Positions 53,854 through 63,847 of a DNA stretch of 64,000 nucleotides are shown piece after piece (position 1 is the stretch's first letter; the number at the start of each line of letters is the position of its first letter). The DNA comes from Pleurocapsa minor HA4230-MV1. Its GTDB lineage: Bacteria; Cyanobacteriota; Cyanobacteriia; Cyanobacteriales; Xenococcaceae. The stretch spans positions 62,001-126,000 of the forward strand of contig JAHHHZ010000011.1 of NCBI GenBank assembly GCA_019359095.1, read 5' to 3'. The notes under the pieces were generated by a model, which had not been told where the DNA came from, did no database searches, and worked only from the letters and a program-made list of their open reading frames with translations. The translations under genes were made by a program, and so were the position numbers.

Positions 53854-54972
53854 CTATCTTCCCAAGGTTAACTCTTCTTTTTTGCCCAAAATTCCCTGTG
53901 GTCGCCACACCATTAAGAGCATTAAAATTAGACCAATAATCATGATGCGAAAAGCACCTTCTTGTGAACTATCAAACCAGCCTAATTTAGGTAAATAAAA
54001 ACGAGTTAAAGCATCATAAGCCCAAAAAATAATTGCGCCCAACAATGCCCCAGGATTTTTACCCGCTCCACCTAAAACCACCATTGTCCAGACGTTAAAG
54101 GTAACAAGGGTTTCAAAGTTACTCGGATAAATAGTAGTTAACTGCCAAGCGTAAAATGCCCCAGCAATACCAGCGATCGCCCCACCCAGCATAAATGCCT
54201 GAAGCTTATACCAAAAGACGTTTTTACCCAACGCTGTGGCGATTTCTTCATCTTCGCGAATCGCTTTTAGTACCCTACCCCAAGGTGATTTGGCTAGTAG
54301 CTCTAAGCCCCAGTAAACGATCGCTACCGTCCATAAAACCAAGAGCATTAAACCTGCTTTATAGTTATAGTCCAATAAGGCAGCACAGCCGTTAAGATAA
54401 ATAGTCAAAATTACTCCCAAGCCAATAATTCCCCAGATAACCAAACTAAATATTTTAGTGGGTTGATAGCTGCTACCCTGAATTTCTTTCCCTTCTTGCC
54501 ATTGCGATCGCAAACCACGCCATAGTTGTCCAGCAGCAAATATAGCCAGCAAAGTTAACAGCGCAATCAAAAGATATTTTTGCATCAAATTGGGGTCAAA
54601 ACGTTCTAGAGGTAGAGGAAACCCGCGAACGCCAAAAGACCCTTTAGTTAGCCAATCCTCATTGAGTGCTACTAAACGTAACATTTCAGAAACTCCAATG
54701 GTGACGATCGCTAAATAATCTTCTCGCAGTCTTAAGGTGGACATGCCAATTAATAATCCCAGTAAGGTAGCGATCGCAATTCCTGCTATCACTGCTAAGA
54801 CGAGTGGTACACCTTGGGAACTTAAAAGAACTGTTGTATATGCTCCTACAGTCATAAAGGCTACGTGACCAAAGTTAATTAATCCCGCGTAACCCCATTG
54901 CAAATTTAAGCCTAAAGCAAACAAGGCATATAATCCCACATAGATTGTCAGGAAAACTAAATAACCAACCAT
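53854..54972 (-). CDS. LivM/NatD-like amino acid ABC transporter permease
   Basis: 372 residues with eight to ten helices. GLNLQWGYAGLINFGHVAFMTVGAYT is the signature of LivM-type permeases, followed by AIVTIGVSEMLRL, the coupling segment SPWGRVLKAIREDEEIATALGKNVFWYKLQAFMLGGAIAGIAGAFYAW and VVLGGAGKNPGALLGA. In cyanobacteria such genes encode the neutral amino acid system (Nat) or urea transporters, usually unlinked to the other subunits in the first case. It stands alone here, which fits NatD. An extra hydrophilic insert at about residues 155-175 is visible. Confidence 0.85.
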   Translation of the reverse strand: MVGYLVFLTIYVGLYALFALGLNLQWGYAGLINFGHVAFMTVGAYTTVLLSSQGVPLVLAVIAGIAIATLLGLLIGMSTLRLREDYLAIVTIGVSEMLRLVALNEDWLTKGSFGVRGFPLPLERFDPNLMQKYLLIALLTLLAIFAAGQLWRGLRSQWQEGKEIQGSSYQPTKIFSLVIWGIIGLGVILTIYLNGCAALLDYNYKAGLMLLVLWTVAIVYWGLELLAKSPWGRVLKAIREDEEIATALGKNVFWYKLQAFMLGGAIAGIAGAFYAWQLTTIYPSNFETLVTFNVWTMVVLGGAGKNPGALLGAIIFWAYDALTRFYLPKLGWFDSSQEGAFRIMIIGLILMLLMVWRPQGILGKKEELTLGR

Positions 54973-55238
54973 TAGATTTTCAAGCTGTTAACTGTATTCT
55001 TGCAGCAGATTGTAGCTTAGTTGTACTGAATTTTGTGGAGATATATTATGTAAAACTCAACTTCAGCTTAAATAAGTTGATTTGTTGACAGAAATAAGTT
55101 AGTTTGATGAAACTAAAAATAGCTTTGGCGATCGCCTAGTCGATTAAGAATTCATTTCTTATCTAAAATATTAGTAAAATTAAAAATTTCGAGAAGTAGA
55201 TAAATTTAGTTCAAATAAAATCTTACCACCATATAAAT

Positions 55239-56336
55239 ATGGAATTAGCCCAAATATTTCAAGCTATTGAAGAAACACGACTTTTAAAACAACTATCAAC
55301 ACAATCAAAATTGTTTTTGATTGGAGATGCTGCACCTTTAGCATACATTAAAAACTTTTTAGCTGACCAGCAAAATATCGATTACAACTACTATTATGAT
55401 TTGTCTACCCAGACAATAGCAGAACTAAATAACGTTCCCGACTTAAATTTGTATCGAGCAATTATCGTAGTTTCCTTAGAAAATGAAGCCTCTTTGTTGT
55501 CTGCCGTTAATCAGCAATTAAGTACTGTTGCTCATCCTATAATCTTGCAATTATTTGCTGATATATTTATCAATTTGTTGTGCGATCGCGACCTATTACA
55601 AACTGCTCCCCAAAATAACCACAAGCCAAAGACAGCCTATGCTATTTTAACCACTCCTCGCTCAGGTTCTACCTATCTCTGCGACCTCCTAAACTCCACG
55701 GCGATCGCTGGGCATCCTTCAGAACATCTGCGGTTAGCAACTCAAGAATTAGCTCGTCACTGTAATTTTAATTATCTTAAGTTGCTTGATAATTTACTGG
55801 AGTATCGTACTACTAGTAATGGCGTATTTGGTACTAAGCTAATTTCCCATTTTTTGTTTGAACTACAACGAACAAAGCCTGATTTTCAGCAAATTTTTCA
55901 ATCTATCGAGCAGTTTATTTTGTTGATTAGAAAAGACAAGCTAGCCCAAGCCATATCATTAGTTCTAGCGCAAAAAACTGAAGTCTGGCATCTTCATAGT
56001 GATGCCAAAAAAACTAGCTATCAGTCTGAATTAGAAAGTATTAAAATTGATGATCATTTACTCAATGATGTAGAGCAGAAAGTTATCTTTATTGAGCAGC
56101 AAGAAGCTCGCCTTAAAAAAATCTTAGCAGAGCATCAAATACAACCTTTAGTAGTAGTATATGAAGATATTTTAGACGACGTTCCAGCAGAGATTAATCG
56201 TATTTTAGACTTTTTAAAGATAGCCAAGCCAGAAGATCGCGTAATGCAGATCACTTCTGGAATCAAGCGGATGCCTTCAAGTGTCTCGCAGAAAATTATC
56301 CACCAATATCAAGAGAGAAAAAGCATGGTGCATTAG
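55239..56336 (+). CDS. Stf0-type sulfotransferase with N-terminal extension
   Basis: 365 residues. The sulfotransferase part starts at about residue 130: AYAILTTPRSGSTYLCDLLNST is the 5'-PSB loop binding PAPS, then HPSEHLR, FGTKLISHFLF (KL-type acceptor region), LIRKDKLAQAISLVLAQKTEVWH (3'-PB Arg/Ser-like) and LVVVYEDI. Stf0 enzymes sulfate trehalose or related sugars in mycobacteria; the acceptor here is unknown. The first 125 residues (LFLIGDAAPLAYIKNFLADQQN...) form an alpha/beta domain I do not recognise. Single gene. Confidence 0.8.
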   Translation: MELAQIFQAIEETRLLKQLSTQSKLFLIGDAAPLAYIKNFLADQQNIDYNYYYDLSTQTIAELNNVPDLNLYRAIIVVSLENEASLLSAVNQQLSTVAHPIILQLFADIFINLLCDRDLLQTAPQNNHKPKTAYAILTTPRSGSTYLCDLLNSTAIAGHPSEHLRLATQELARHCNFNYLKLLDNLLEYRTTSNGVFGTKLISHFLFELQRTKPDFQQIFQSIEQFILLIRKDKLAQAISLVLAQKTEVWHLHSDAKKTSYQSELESIKIDDHLLNDVEQKVIFIEQQEARLKKILAEHQIQPLVVVYEDILDDVPAEINRILDFLKIAKPEDRVMQITSGIKRMPSSVSQKIIHQYQERKSMVH

Positions 56337-56374
56337 CCTAGTAGATCGTCAAGTTTGAATTGATGAGTTGAGAT

Positions 56375-56660
56375 TAGGTAGTCCTAAAGGATAAGCTTCG
56401 CAAATAGGTAGTAGGTAATGCGTGACTTCTATACTTACTATCCCTTTTCTTGAACAGGTCGCTCATGGGGCTTGCCCTAAAGGATGTTATACCCTTGTGG
56501 TATTAACTTCGTGTCGCACCGCTTAGTTGGGTGGAAACCCCCAAGTCCTAAAGGATTCCCTAACCCTAAAGGGGACCGCTTCGCATAAGGGTACACCTTC
56601 GGACGATGCGAAGCGAGTGCTTTAGTATAAACTCCTAACGTCGCGTCATTGCGCCCGTTC
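56375..56660. repeat. Dispersed repeat mosaic, includes exact copy of 4473-4502
   Basis: It contains TCCTAAAGGATAAGC, GCCCTAAAGGATG, a 30-bp segment (56516-56545) exactly matching the minus strand of 4473-4502, AAGTCCTAAAGGATTCCC, GGACCGCTTCGCATAAGGG and TACACCTTCGGACGATGCG. No gene is credible here. The remaining 285 bp up to the next gene are AT-rich with no feature that I can name. Confidence 0.75.
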
Positions 56661-56945
56661 GCAAAACAATCTTGACACACCACTAGGCTATTTTTGTGTC
56701 AGGTATGTTTAACTATTTTGTTAGATTTAGCCAATCTTTAGGTATTTATAACTAGAGTTATTTGTGCGTTTTTACTTAACAAGCTACGCAATTTCATTGA
56801 CTATCAGGGTTGCTTATGTGTAAAATAATACTTAACTATAATTAATTCTTGGTTACTTTCCTTAACTCAATACTAAGGGTTTTTAACCTCAGATAATTAT
56901 CAGCATCATTAAATAACTATTAACAAATAGGAGACATAAATACCA

Positions 56946-57374
56946 ATGGGAGACAAAGATTTTTTCTTAGATCCTGATGACGCAATGACTATGGGCGACA
57001 TCAACTACATGAGAACTAGCAGAAGAACTAGAAGAACTTTTCCCAAAACCCTCAAAAACAAAGATGGTTTTGCGTTTGAAAATGAAGTTTCCTCGATAGA
57101 AAACAGAAACAACCTTTACAAAGGTAGCAACACTAACCAAGACACTACCGTAAACACTATTTTCAATCCTACTCCTAGCTCTCAGTCTCAACCTGGAATT
57201 ACTGGCGGTTCAGCAGTCACTCAAACTAATCCAGTTAGAGAGTTTACGCCTGAAATAAAACCACTGTCTCGATCCAGTTTTGATGCCCCTAAACCTTCTG
57301 CTGAGAAGCGTCGTCCATCTGGTGACAGCATGGACATGTTCCGCAATATGGCTAAAAATATAGGCAGAAAATAA
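56946..57374 (+). CDS. Conserved cyanobacterial protein, mostly disordered
   Basis: 142 residues. A distinctive N-terminus, MGDINYMRTSRRTRRTFPKTL, precedes a low-complexity Ser/Asn/Thr/Pro-rich middle and a basic end (SMDMFRNMAKNIGRK). No signal or membrane segment. From memory, similar YMRTS...RRTFPK proteins occur in other cyanobacteria without known function. AATAGGAGACATAAATACCA precedes the ATG and a good terminator follows, so it is a real single-gene unit. Confidence 0.65.
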   Translation: MGDKDFFLDPDDAMTMGDINYMRTSRRTRRTFPKTLKNKDGFAFENEVSSIENRNNLYKGSNTNQDTTVNTIFNPTPSSQSQPGITGGSAVTQTNPVREFTPEIKPLSRSSFDAPKPSAEKRRPSGDSMDMFRNMAKNIGRK

Positions 57375-57434
57375 TGGCGATTTAATCGATCGCTTGCCTA
57401 ATTTTGTGGGTGAATAAGGCAAAATAATCGATCT

Positions 57435-57466
57435 GAGGTGAATTGTTACAGTTCACCTCATTTTTT
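57435..57466 (+). terminator. Rho-independent terminator
   Basis: GAGGTGAA (57435-57442) and TTCACCTC (57452-57459) form an 8-bp stem with a 9-nt loop, followed by ATTTTTT. It ends the unit 56946-57374. Confidence 0.85.
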
Positions 57467-57567
57467 GGGCTTTTTGCTAGACATCATAAAAACTGCTTTA
57501 CGATCTTTAGGGATAGCCAAGATTAAGCTAACAAAATTAAACCTGCTAAATAAGGAGTAAAAAATTA

Positions 57568-58593
57568 ATGACTAATACGCAAACTAGAAAAGCTGACCAT
57601 CTGCGTATTTGTCTAGAAGATGACGTACAGTTTCGCCTAACCAACGGATTAGAGCAATATCGTTTTACTCACTCTTGCCTACCAGAGCTTAATTTAAGTG
57701 AAGTCGATCTCAGCACTCAGTTTCTGGGTAAGACTTTAAAAGCACCTCTATTGATTTCTTCGATGACAGGGGGAACAGAGCAAGCCAAAATGATCAACTC
57801 TCGTTTAGCAGTGGCAGCACAACAATATGGATTAGCGATGGGGGTAGGATCGCAACGTATTGCCGTGGAAAATCCGAATGTAGCCCATACTTTTGCTATG
57901 AGATCGCTGGCACCTGATGCTATGCTATTTGCTAATTTAGGGGCAGTACAGCTTAACTATACCTATGGTTTAGAACAGTGCTTGCGGGTAGTGGATATTT
58001 TAGAAGCCGATGCCCTAATTTTGCATCTCAATCCTCTTCAAGAATGTATCCAACCCCACGGCGATACGAATTTCAAAGGCTTACTCGCTAAAATTAAACA
58101 GTTATGTAAACAAGTAGATGTACCCGTAATTGCGAAAGAAGTAGGTAATGGTATTTCTCAAGAGATGGCAACCAAACTGATTGAGGCTGGGGTAGATGTC
58201 ATTGACGTAGCTGGTGCTGGGGGAACATCCTGGGCGAAGGTAGAGAGTGAAAGAGCCGAAAATAATCTCCAGCGACGACTAGGGGAAACTTTTGCTGACT
58301 GGGGAATTTCTACCGCCGACTGCATTGTTCAAATTCGCGAGCAACATCCAAATTTACCTTTAATTGCTTCAGGAGGCTTACGCAACGGCATGGAAGTAGC
58401 CAAAGCGATCGCTTTAGGAGCAGATTTAGCAGGGTTGGCTTTTCCTTTCCTACAAGCAGCATCAGAGTCGCAAGCGGCTATTGATGAGTTGATTGAATTA
58501 CTAATTAGCGAGCTTAAAACTGTTTTATTCTGTACTGGTAATGCTAATGTAACTGAATTAAAGCGATCGCCATCTTTAATAAAAGCCGTTTAG
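57568..58593 (+). CDS. fni: Isopentenyl-diphosphate isomerase type 2 (Fni)
   Basis: 341 residues. An FMN- and NADPH-dependent TIM-barrel enzyme interconverting IPP and DMAPP for carotenoid, chlorophyll and quinone side chains. Motifs: [16 protein letters not shown] at the start, [42 protein letters not shown] (catalytic Gln), [23 protein letters not shown] and [45 protein letters not shown] precedes the ATG. Cytoplasmic, single gene. Confidence 0.95.
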   Translation: MTNTQTRKADHLRICLEDDVQFRLTNGLEQYRFTHSCLPELNLSEVDLSTQFLGKTLKAPLLISSMTGGTEQAKMINSRLAVAAQQYGLAMGVGSQRIAVENPNVAHTFAMRSLAPDAMLFANLGAVQLNYTYGLEQCLRVVDILEADALILHLNPLQECIQPHGDTNFKGLLAKIKQLCKQVDVPVIAKEVGNGISQEMATKLIEAGVDVIDVAGAGGTSWAKVESERAENNLQRRLGETFADWGISTADCIVQIREQHPNLPLIASGGLRNGMEVAKAIALGADLAGLAFPFLQAASESQAAIDELIELLISELKTVLFCTGNANVTELKRSPSLIKAV

Positions 58594-58661
58594 TTTTTTA
58601 ACCAGCACAAGATAAGATCTTAGTCTTCCCAAAATCATAGCTAGAGAAGGAAGATTGACGA

Positions 58662-60050
58662 TTAAATAAGCTCTGGGGGAACAGCAGGCATAAGTATTTT
58701 AAATACTGTTCCCTTATTTGGCTGGCTACTAACAGAAATCTCTCCACCACTGCGTTGAATAGATTGCTTAACTAGAGTTAATCCTAAGCCAGCGCCCGCA
58801 GATTGCGATTTATCCGAAGGTTTAGTACGATAAAAGCTATCAAAAATTCGATTGATTTCTTTACTGGCAATACCCACCCCTGTATCTGTTACCAAGATTT
58901 CAATCTGCTGTCTTTCTTTTTTAAATGATGCCTGCACAAAGACTTTTCCTTTGGGCGGAGTAAATTGTAAACTATTGTTGAGTAAATTAATAATAATTTG
59001 TCTAAACCAGGGTTTAGGACAAGAAATAGGGGGTAAATTGGCGGGAATTGTGTAGCCCAACTGAATTTCCTTTTCTTCGGCTAAAGGTTGATAGGTGCTG
59101 ACTATTCCTGGCACAAGATCGTCTAAGCGCAGATATTCGGCTTCGGCGGGACTATCCAACTGCAATAAACCCAGTAAACCGCTCACCAGGGAGTTTTGGC
59201 GATCGCATTCGTTACTCACCATCTGGAGATATAGTTGTCGCTGCTCTCCCTTGATTTGTTTGGATTCCAACAGACTTAGAGCCGTTTTCATATGAGTAAT
59301 TGGCGATCGCAATTCCTGAACTAAGTTGTTGAGAAAGCTTTCTTGCGAGCCTAAGATACTAGATGTAGGTGGAGGCTGATTGTTACTTCTGGAGCAATAT
59401 ATATTTAAAGCACCCTGAATTTTTTCCTGTTGACTAACTTGTAAAGCAATTAGCTTACTAAATAAATTTGCTTTAACTACTGCGGGTAAATTAAATGCTA
59501 AAGCTTGATCGGCTTGAATACCATCAAAAGCAATATTTTGCCTAATTCCCGCTAAAATCAGCCTAATTTCCTGGGGCACAAAACTAGAAACCATCTTTAG
59601 ATATGGTTGCTGCAATCTTTTACCCGAATCATCAATTTGAATTTTACTTTTTTGCCACTGAGCTAAGATTAAAGAGCAAAAATCTGGCGCTGAAACAATT
59701 AGGCAACATTCTCGTTGTAGAATTGAGCTTTGATGGAACTTGACAGAAACGATGGGAGTTTTAGCGACATTCTGCTGCCAAGCTGAACTAAGTTGGTGAC
59801 GTTGATTACTACAAACAAAGATTTGTTCAACATTACCCTCTCTCTGCAATCGCTGAATCTGATTGACCCAGCTTTGAGTTTGTGGTAACTTAACCCAAAC
59901 TGTAGCTCGAATTTGTTCTCCAATTAATAAATCAATAATACTACTAACATAAGATTTGAGTGTCTCCGCTCCCACTGAAAGGGACACCAGAGGCTCATCT
60001 AAGTCCTGAGTTAACTGATACAAAGATGGTTCCGAAGTGGCAATATTCAT
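58662..60050 (-). CDS. DICT-domain histidine kinase lacking the phospho-acceptor His
   Basis: About 462 residues from ATG 60050. The N-terminal 200 residues fit the DICT sensory domain (LYQLTQDLDEPLVSLSVGAETLKSYVSSIIDLLIGEQIRATVWVKLP). The dimerisation box reads NLVQELRSPITHMKTALSLL, with Gln (about residue 245) in place of the His of HELRTPL. The ATP domain is intact: NLLNNSLQF, DTGVGI, FDSFYRT and AGAGLGLTLVKQ. It may therefore bind ATP without canonical autophosphorylation, or act as a partner subunit. No membrane segments; it may respond to light or redox, as DICT proteins are thought to (inference). Confidence 0.8.
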   Translation of the reverse strand: MNIATSEPSLYQLTQDLDEPLVSLSVGAETLKSYVSSIIDLLIGEQIRATVWVKLPQTQSWVNQIQRLQREGNVEQIFVCSNQRHQLSSAWQQNVAKTPIVSVKFHQSSILQRECCLIVSAPDFCSLILAQWQKSKIQIDDSGKRLQQPYLKMVSSFVPQEIRLILAGIRQNIAFDGIQADQALAFNLPAVVKANLFSKLIALQVSQQEKIQGALNIYCSRSNNQPPPTSSILGSQESFLNNLVQELRSPITHMKTALSLLESKQIKGEQRQLYLQMVSNECDRQNSLVSGLLGLLQLDSPAEAEYLRLDDLVPGIVSTYQPLAEEKEIQLGYTIPANLPPISCPKPWFRQIIINLLNNSLQFTPPKGKVFVQASFKKERQQIEILVTDTGVGIASKEINRIFDSFYRTKPSDKSQSAGAGLGLTLVKQSIQRSGGEISVSSQPNKGTVFKILMPAVPPELI

Positions 60051-60171
60051 ATTATTAAGAGCAATTATATTGCTGATCAAACAAAAGGAAGAAATACAGA
60101 TACTGATAAATATTTAGGTTTAGACTAGGAAAATAATTTCAATAAGATGAGCCAACAATAATCAACAACTA

Positions 60172-61086
60172 TTACAGACAAGTGCTTAAAGTGGCAACTA
60201 CTGAACGAGCTAAAGCTGCTAGATGATAGCCACCTTCTAATCCAAACAGAGGATATTTGGTAATATTTAACACATATTCTGTGAGTATTTGGTAATCTTC
60301 AGGCTGTAGCATGATCCCAGCTAAGGGGTCACTATCATTGGCGTCATAACCTGCGCTGACAATTAGCAAATCTGGTTGCCAATTGTTAAAAAATGGCATA
60401 ACTTCTTGTTCAAATAAGCGTTGATAATCGGCGATCGCACTGCCTGTCTTGAGGGGAAGATTGAGGATGTTCTGATATTCGCCACTAATGGCTTTTTCTG
60501 TACCTGTACCTGGATAGCAAGGATGTTGATGCAGCGAACAATAAGCAATATTGGGGTTATCTCTAACGATCGCCTCAGTGCCGTTACCATGATGGACATC
60601 CCAGTCTAAAATACCGACTCGTTGAATTTGCGGTTTGCTTAAAGCATAATGAGCAGCGATCGCCGCATTAGAAAATAGACAAAAACCCATTGCTGTATCC
60701 CTGGTAGCATGATGTCCTGGAGGACGTGCCAGCACAAAAGCAGGCTGCTGATTTAAAACCCGATCGACTCCATCTAACCAAGCACTCACCGCTAATAGAG
60801 CCACATCATAACTTCTTGCCGATATTGGTGTATCCCCGTCTAAATATCCCCCACCCTGTTCAGCAACTCGTTGAATTCGTTGAATATGTTCTAGGGTATG
60901 AATTTGCTGGACATAAGCTAGTACATTTCGCGAGTTAACTGGAGTAGGCAATCGCCATTCAAGCCGATCTTCCCATTCAACCGCTTTTAAAGCCTCAGCG
61001 ATCGCTGTTAGTCGTTTTGCTTTTTCTGGATGTCCATAACCTGTGTCGTGTTCTAGAAATTCTGGAGAGTAAATCACCGAAATCAT
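60172..61086 (-). CDS. Histone deacetylase-family protein
   Basis: 304 residues. HDTGYGHPEKAKRLTAI, ALVRPPGHHA-like LARPPGHHATRDTAMGFCLFSNAAIAA, LDWDVHHGNGTEAIV and VSAGYDANDSDPLAGIMLQPEDY give the zinc ligands (Asp and His of DVHHGNG, Asp of SAGYDAN) and catalytic His pair. Bacterial members act on acetylated polyamines or proteins; the substrate is unknown. GLEGGY closes the active site. Cytoplasmic. The frame is intact and single. Confidence 0.88.
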   Translation of the reverse strand: MISVIYSPEFLEHDTGYGHPEKAKRLTAIAEALKAVEWEDRLEWRLPTPVNSRNVLAYVQQIHTLEHIQRIQRVAEQGGGYLDGDTPISARSYDVALLAVSAWLDGVDRVLNQQPAFVLARPPGHHATRDTAMGFCLFSNAAIAAHYALSKPQIQRVGILDWDVHHGNGTEAIVRDNPNIAYCSLHQHPCYPGTGTEKAISGEYQNILNLPLKTGSAIADYQRLFEQEVMPFFNNWQPDLLIVSAGYDANDSDPLAGIMLQPEDYQILTEYVLNITKYPLFGLEGGYHLAALARSVVATLSTCL

Positions 61087-61189
61087 CGCTGTTTTAAGTT
61101 CAAGACTAGGGGTATCTTGTTTTAACCTTAAATAGTTTTTCCAACTTGCGATCGCAATATCACAATTTATTTACACTGTTTAGACAAAG

Positions 61190-61342
61190 TAAGTAGGTGG
61201 GTGTAATTAAATTGGAAATGAGGTTAGGGAGTAACAAGTAACGAGTAACGAGTAACGAGTAACAAGTAACAAATAGCTCTAAGGGTAAGGGTTTGATAAC
61301 GAAGTGTATCCTTTAGGATAAATTATTTTGCCTACCTACTTA
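61190..61342. mobile_element. MITE copy 2 (TAAGTAGGTGGG termini)
   Basis: The left end is TAAGTAGGTGGGTGTAATT and the right end GCCTACCTACTTA. It carries a GAGTAAC/AAGTAAC heptamer block and GCTCTAAGGGTAAGGG, and is an inverted relative of 29036-29252 missing some internal modules. Non-coding. Confidence 0.75.
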
Positions 61343-61383
61343 TAGCCAGACGTAAAAACGTTAGAACATTTTGCAATGACTCT

Positions 61384-61497
61384 ACTACCTACTACCTATA
61401 TGCGAAGCGGTATCTCCAACTATGCGACTTGTGCCGCTTAGTTCGGTAGACAAGTCCTTTAGGACTACCCACTACCTACTACCTACTACCTACTAAT
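61384..61497. repeat. Dispersed repeat modules and CTACTAC heptamers
   Basis: CTACCTA units flank ATGCGAAGCGGTATCTCC, AACTATGCGACTTG, GCCGCTTAGTTCGGTAG and AGTCCTTTAGGAC. The last heptamers overlap the rsmH stop region. The same modules occur at 53540-53600. Confidence 0.7.
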
Positions 61498-62374
61498 TTT
61501 CTTTCCTTTGAGCAAATCTGAGTTTAGCCGATCGCGATCGCGGATTAGCTCTTTGTTCATCTCTGTCTGCGGTAATGGGTTTTTTGGTGATTACCTCTAA
61601 TAGTTCGCTGTTACGAAAGCAGTGTTTGACGATCCGATCTTCGAGGCTATGGAAACTAATAATTCCAATTTTACCGCCTGGTTTCAGCCAATTCGGAGCT
61701 TGGGCAATAAATTTCTCTAACGACTTTAATTCTTGATTGACCTCAATTCTTAACGCCTGAAACGTACGAGTAGCAGGATGTATCCTCCCATGACGATACT
61801 TGCCTGGAACAGTGCTGGCGATCGCCTCAGCTAATTCGGTGGTAGTTTGGAAAGGGCGTTGCTGGACAATTTTTTTAGCAATGCGACGAGAGAATCTTTC
61901 CTCGCCATATTCATAGATCAGATCTGCGAGGGATACTTCTTTCCAGTGATTCACAATCTCGGCTGCGGTAGTTCTTTGAGAGCGATCCATGCGCATATCT
62001 AGAGGAGCAGTATTACGAAAACTAAAGCCTCGTTCAGCCAGATCTAGCTGAGGGGAACTTACACCTAAATCAGCAATAATACCGTCAAATAAAATATCTT
62101 TTGGTTGATAATCTGCAAAGTTACCCTGCCAAAATTCTAGCTGCTGAGGATAATAATTAGCTAGTCTTGCTTTAACTGCGGCGATCGCCGTTTCGTCTCG
62201 ATCGATGGCGATTAGCTGGATTTGTTGACCCTGATTGAGAATTAACTCACTATGTCCCCCTCCTCCTGCCGTAGCATCCAAATATTTTCCTGCTGGCAAA
62301 ATATCTAATCCAGCAATTAATTCGCGACTCAGCACAGAAAGGTGCTTAAATGTGGCTAGTTTCTGTGCATCCAC
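61493..62374 (-). CDS. rsmH: 16S rRNA m4C1402 methyltransferase RsmH
   Basis: 293 residues, normal length. SAM-binding motif I is [16 protein letters not shown], then [42 protein letters not shown] and [20 protein letters not shown]; the end [20 protein letters not shown] is also typical. It methylates C1402 of 16S rRNA in the small ribosomal subunit. The C-terminal tail borders a repeat block. ATG 62374 follows AGGAGACAAATACTG. Confidence 0.95.
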   Translation of the reverse strand: MDAQKLATFKHLSVLSRELIAGLDILPAGKYLDATAGGGGHSELILNQGQQIQLIAIDRDETAIAAVKARLANYYPQQLEFWQGNFADYQPKDILFDGIIADLGVSSPQLDLAERGFSFRNTAPLDMRMDRSQRTTAAEIVNHWKEVSLADLIYEYGEERFSRRIAKKIVQQRPFQTTTELAEAIASTVPGKYRHGRIHPATRTFQALRIEVNQELKSLEKFIAQAPNWLKPGGKIGIISFHSLEDRIVKHCFRNSELLEVITKKPITADRDEQRANPRSRSAKLRFAQRKEN

Positions 62375-62549
62375 AGTATTTGTCTCCTGAAAATCTTAAT
62401 TAAGATTTTATAACCTAAGTTGTGCCAGATGCTAACTTAATTAGAATTTGCGGGTACAATAAACAGTGTGTAGGATGATCGAGCTTTGCTTAATTGTCTC
62501 TACTTCATATATATCAACTATAACTTAGCTGAATTTATCAGATTCACAC

Positions 62550-62750
62550 ATGGAAGTCAGCCAGCGCTCAGGGCCAGTAGACGAACCTCCTGGTCATAGG
62601 TGGGCAGGAATTTTAGGAACAAGCGTGGCAATTGTCACCCTCACTCTTCCTTTGATCATGATTGCCTCCTATTCACCGTCGGGAAGTAATGCGCAACCCG
62701 TTCCTCAGTTAACATATCAAACTCAAGTTAGAGCGAACCCAATGGAATAA
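62550..62750 (+). CDS. Small single-helix membrane protein, 66 residues
   Basis: One membrane helix (about residues 18-41, WAGILGTSVAIVTLTLPLIM) is preceded by EVSQRSGPVDEPPGHR and followed by a polar, Pro/Gln-rich tail. It resembles short conserved cyanobacterial proteins of unknown function found near rsmH (from memory). No strong ribosome binding site. It diverges from rsmH; the 175-bp gap holds their promoters. Confidence 0.6.
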   Translation: MEVSQRSGPVDEPPGHRWAGILGTSVAIVTLTLPLIMIASYSPSGSNAQPVPQLTYQTQVRANPME

Positions 62751-62959
62751 AGAAGAATTACCACGCTACAGGTTCTTTATTTATTAAAGCGTTGGGCAAA
62801 ATTGAATACGCATCTATTCAGCTGAGAATAAAGACTCAATCCTGAATAGGATCGGGCAGCTTAAATTAGAATAGCTAACTTTTAGCTGTGATACAAGATA
62901 GCTGTTTTCTCAGGCAAAAAACATTTAAAATACCTAATGTTTGCGTGAGAGAAATAACT

Positions 62960-63826
62960 ATGAATAAAATTACACAGCACAGACTAGTTTTAGCGAGTAT
63001 ATTTCTAATTACGCTGCTATTGAGCGCCAGAACATCCTGGGCAAAACCAAATGTCAACCAAATGCTGGCATTACATCGTCACGACTATCCGACTCCTACA
63101 GCGATCGCTTTAATCGAACCGCAAGTTCCTGTAACTACCGAATCAGTCGAATATGTCACTATAGACGGACAGGCAATCAAAGGTTATTATGCCTATCCTC
63201 AAAATATGACCAAGCCTCTGCCTGGAATCTTAGCTATTCATGAATGGTGGGGATTAAATGAAAATATCGAAGCAATGGCTCGTCGCTTGGCAGGGGAAGG
63301 TTATCAAGTGCTAGCAGTAGATTTGTATCAGGGACAAATAGCCGATACTCCCGAACAAGCTAGTCAATTAGTTAAAGAGGTAGCCAATAATCCCTTTGGT
63401 GCTGAAGCAAATATTGCTAAAGCCTATGACTATTTAGTAAGCAAGAAAAAAGCTACTTCTGTAGCTTCGATTGGCTGGTGTTTTGGCGGTAGTTGGTCTC
63501 TAGAAACTGCTTTATTATTTCCCCAAGAATTAGATGCTGCGGTGATTTACTATGGTGGAGAGGTGGGAGAAAAAACGGCTGAGGAACTCAGTACCCTAGA
63601 AATGCCCATTTTAGGCATCTTTGGCGCGGAAGATAGCTCTATTCCTCTAGAAACAGTAGACCAATTGCGATCGACTCTCAAAAAGCTAGATAAAAAGGCA
63701 GAGATTCTAGTGTATGAAAATGCAGGACACGCTTTTGCCAATCCCTCTGGTCAAAACTATGTTCCAGAAGCAGCCGAAAAAGCCTGGAATAAAACCACTA
63801 AGTTTCTAAGTCAGTATCTAAACTAA
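62960..63826 (+). CDS. Dienelactone hydrolase-family protein, secreted
   Basis: 288 residues from ATG 62960, which begins a signal peptide (RLVLASIFLITLLLSARTSWA); the frame opens at 62888 without similarity. The domain has IHEWWGLNENIEAMARRLAGEGYQVLAVDLYQG (Glu of the triad region), IGWCFGGSWSLETAL (Cys nucleophile), FGAEDSSIP (Asp) and NAGHAFANP (His). Dienelactone hydrolases open lactone rings; the substrate here is unknown and a periplasmic place is likely. Confidence 0.85.
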   Translation: MNKITQHRLVLASIFLITLLLSARTSWAKPNVNQMLALHRHDYPTPTAIALIEPQVPVTTESVEYVTIDGQAIKGYYAYPQNMTKPLPGILAIHEWWGLNENIEAMARRLAGEGYQVLAVDLYQGQIADTPEQASQLVKEVANNPFGAEANIAKAYDYLVSKKKATSVASIGWCFGGSWSLETALLFPQELDAAVIYYGGEVGEKTAEELSTLEMPILGIFGAEDSSIPLETVDQLRSTLKKLDKKAEILVYENAGHAFANPSGQNYVPEAAEKAWNKTTKFLSQYLN

Positions 63827-63847
63827 TTTACTTGGTTACGATCATTA

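Noticed and set aside
56477-56683. 68-residue minus-strand frame in the 56.5-kb repeat block
   Set aside because: It is made entirely of dispersed repeat modules.
62888-62959. Longer N-terminus of the dienelactone hydrolase
   Set aside because: The 24 extra residues precede a perfect signal peptide and have no ribosome binding site.
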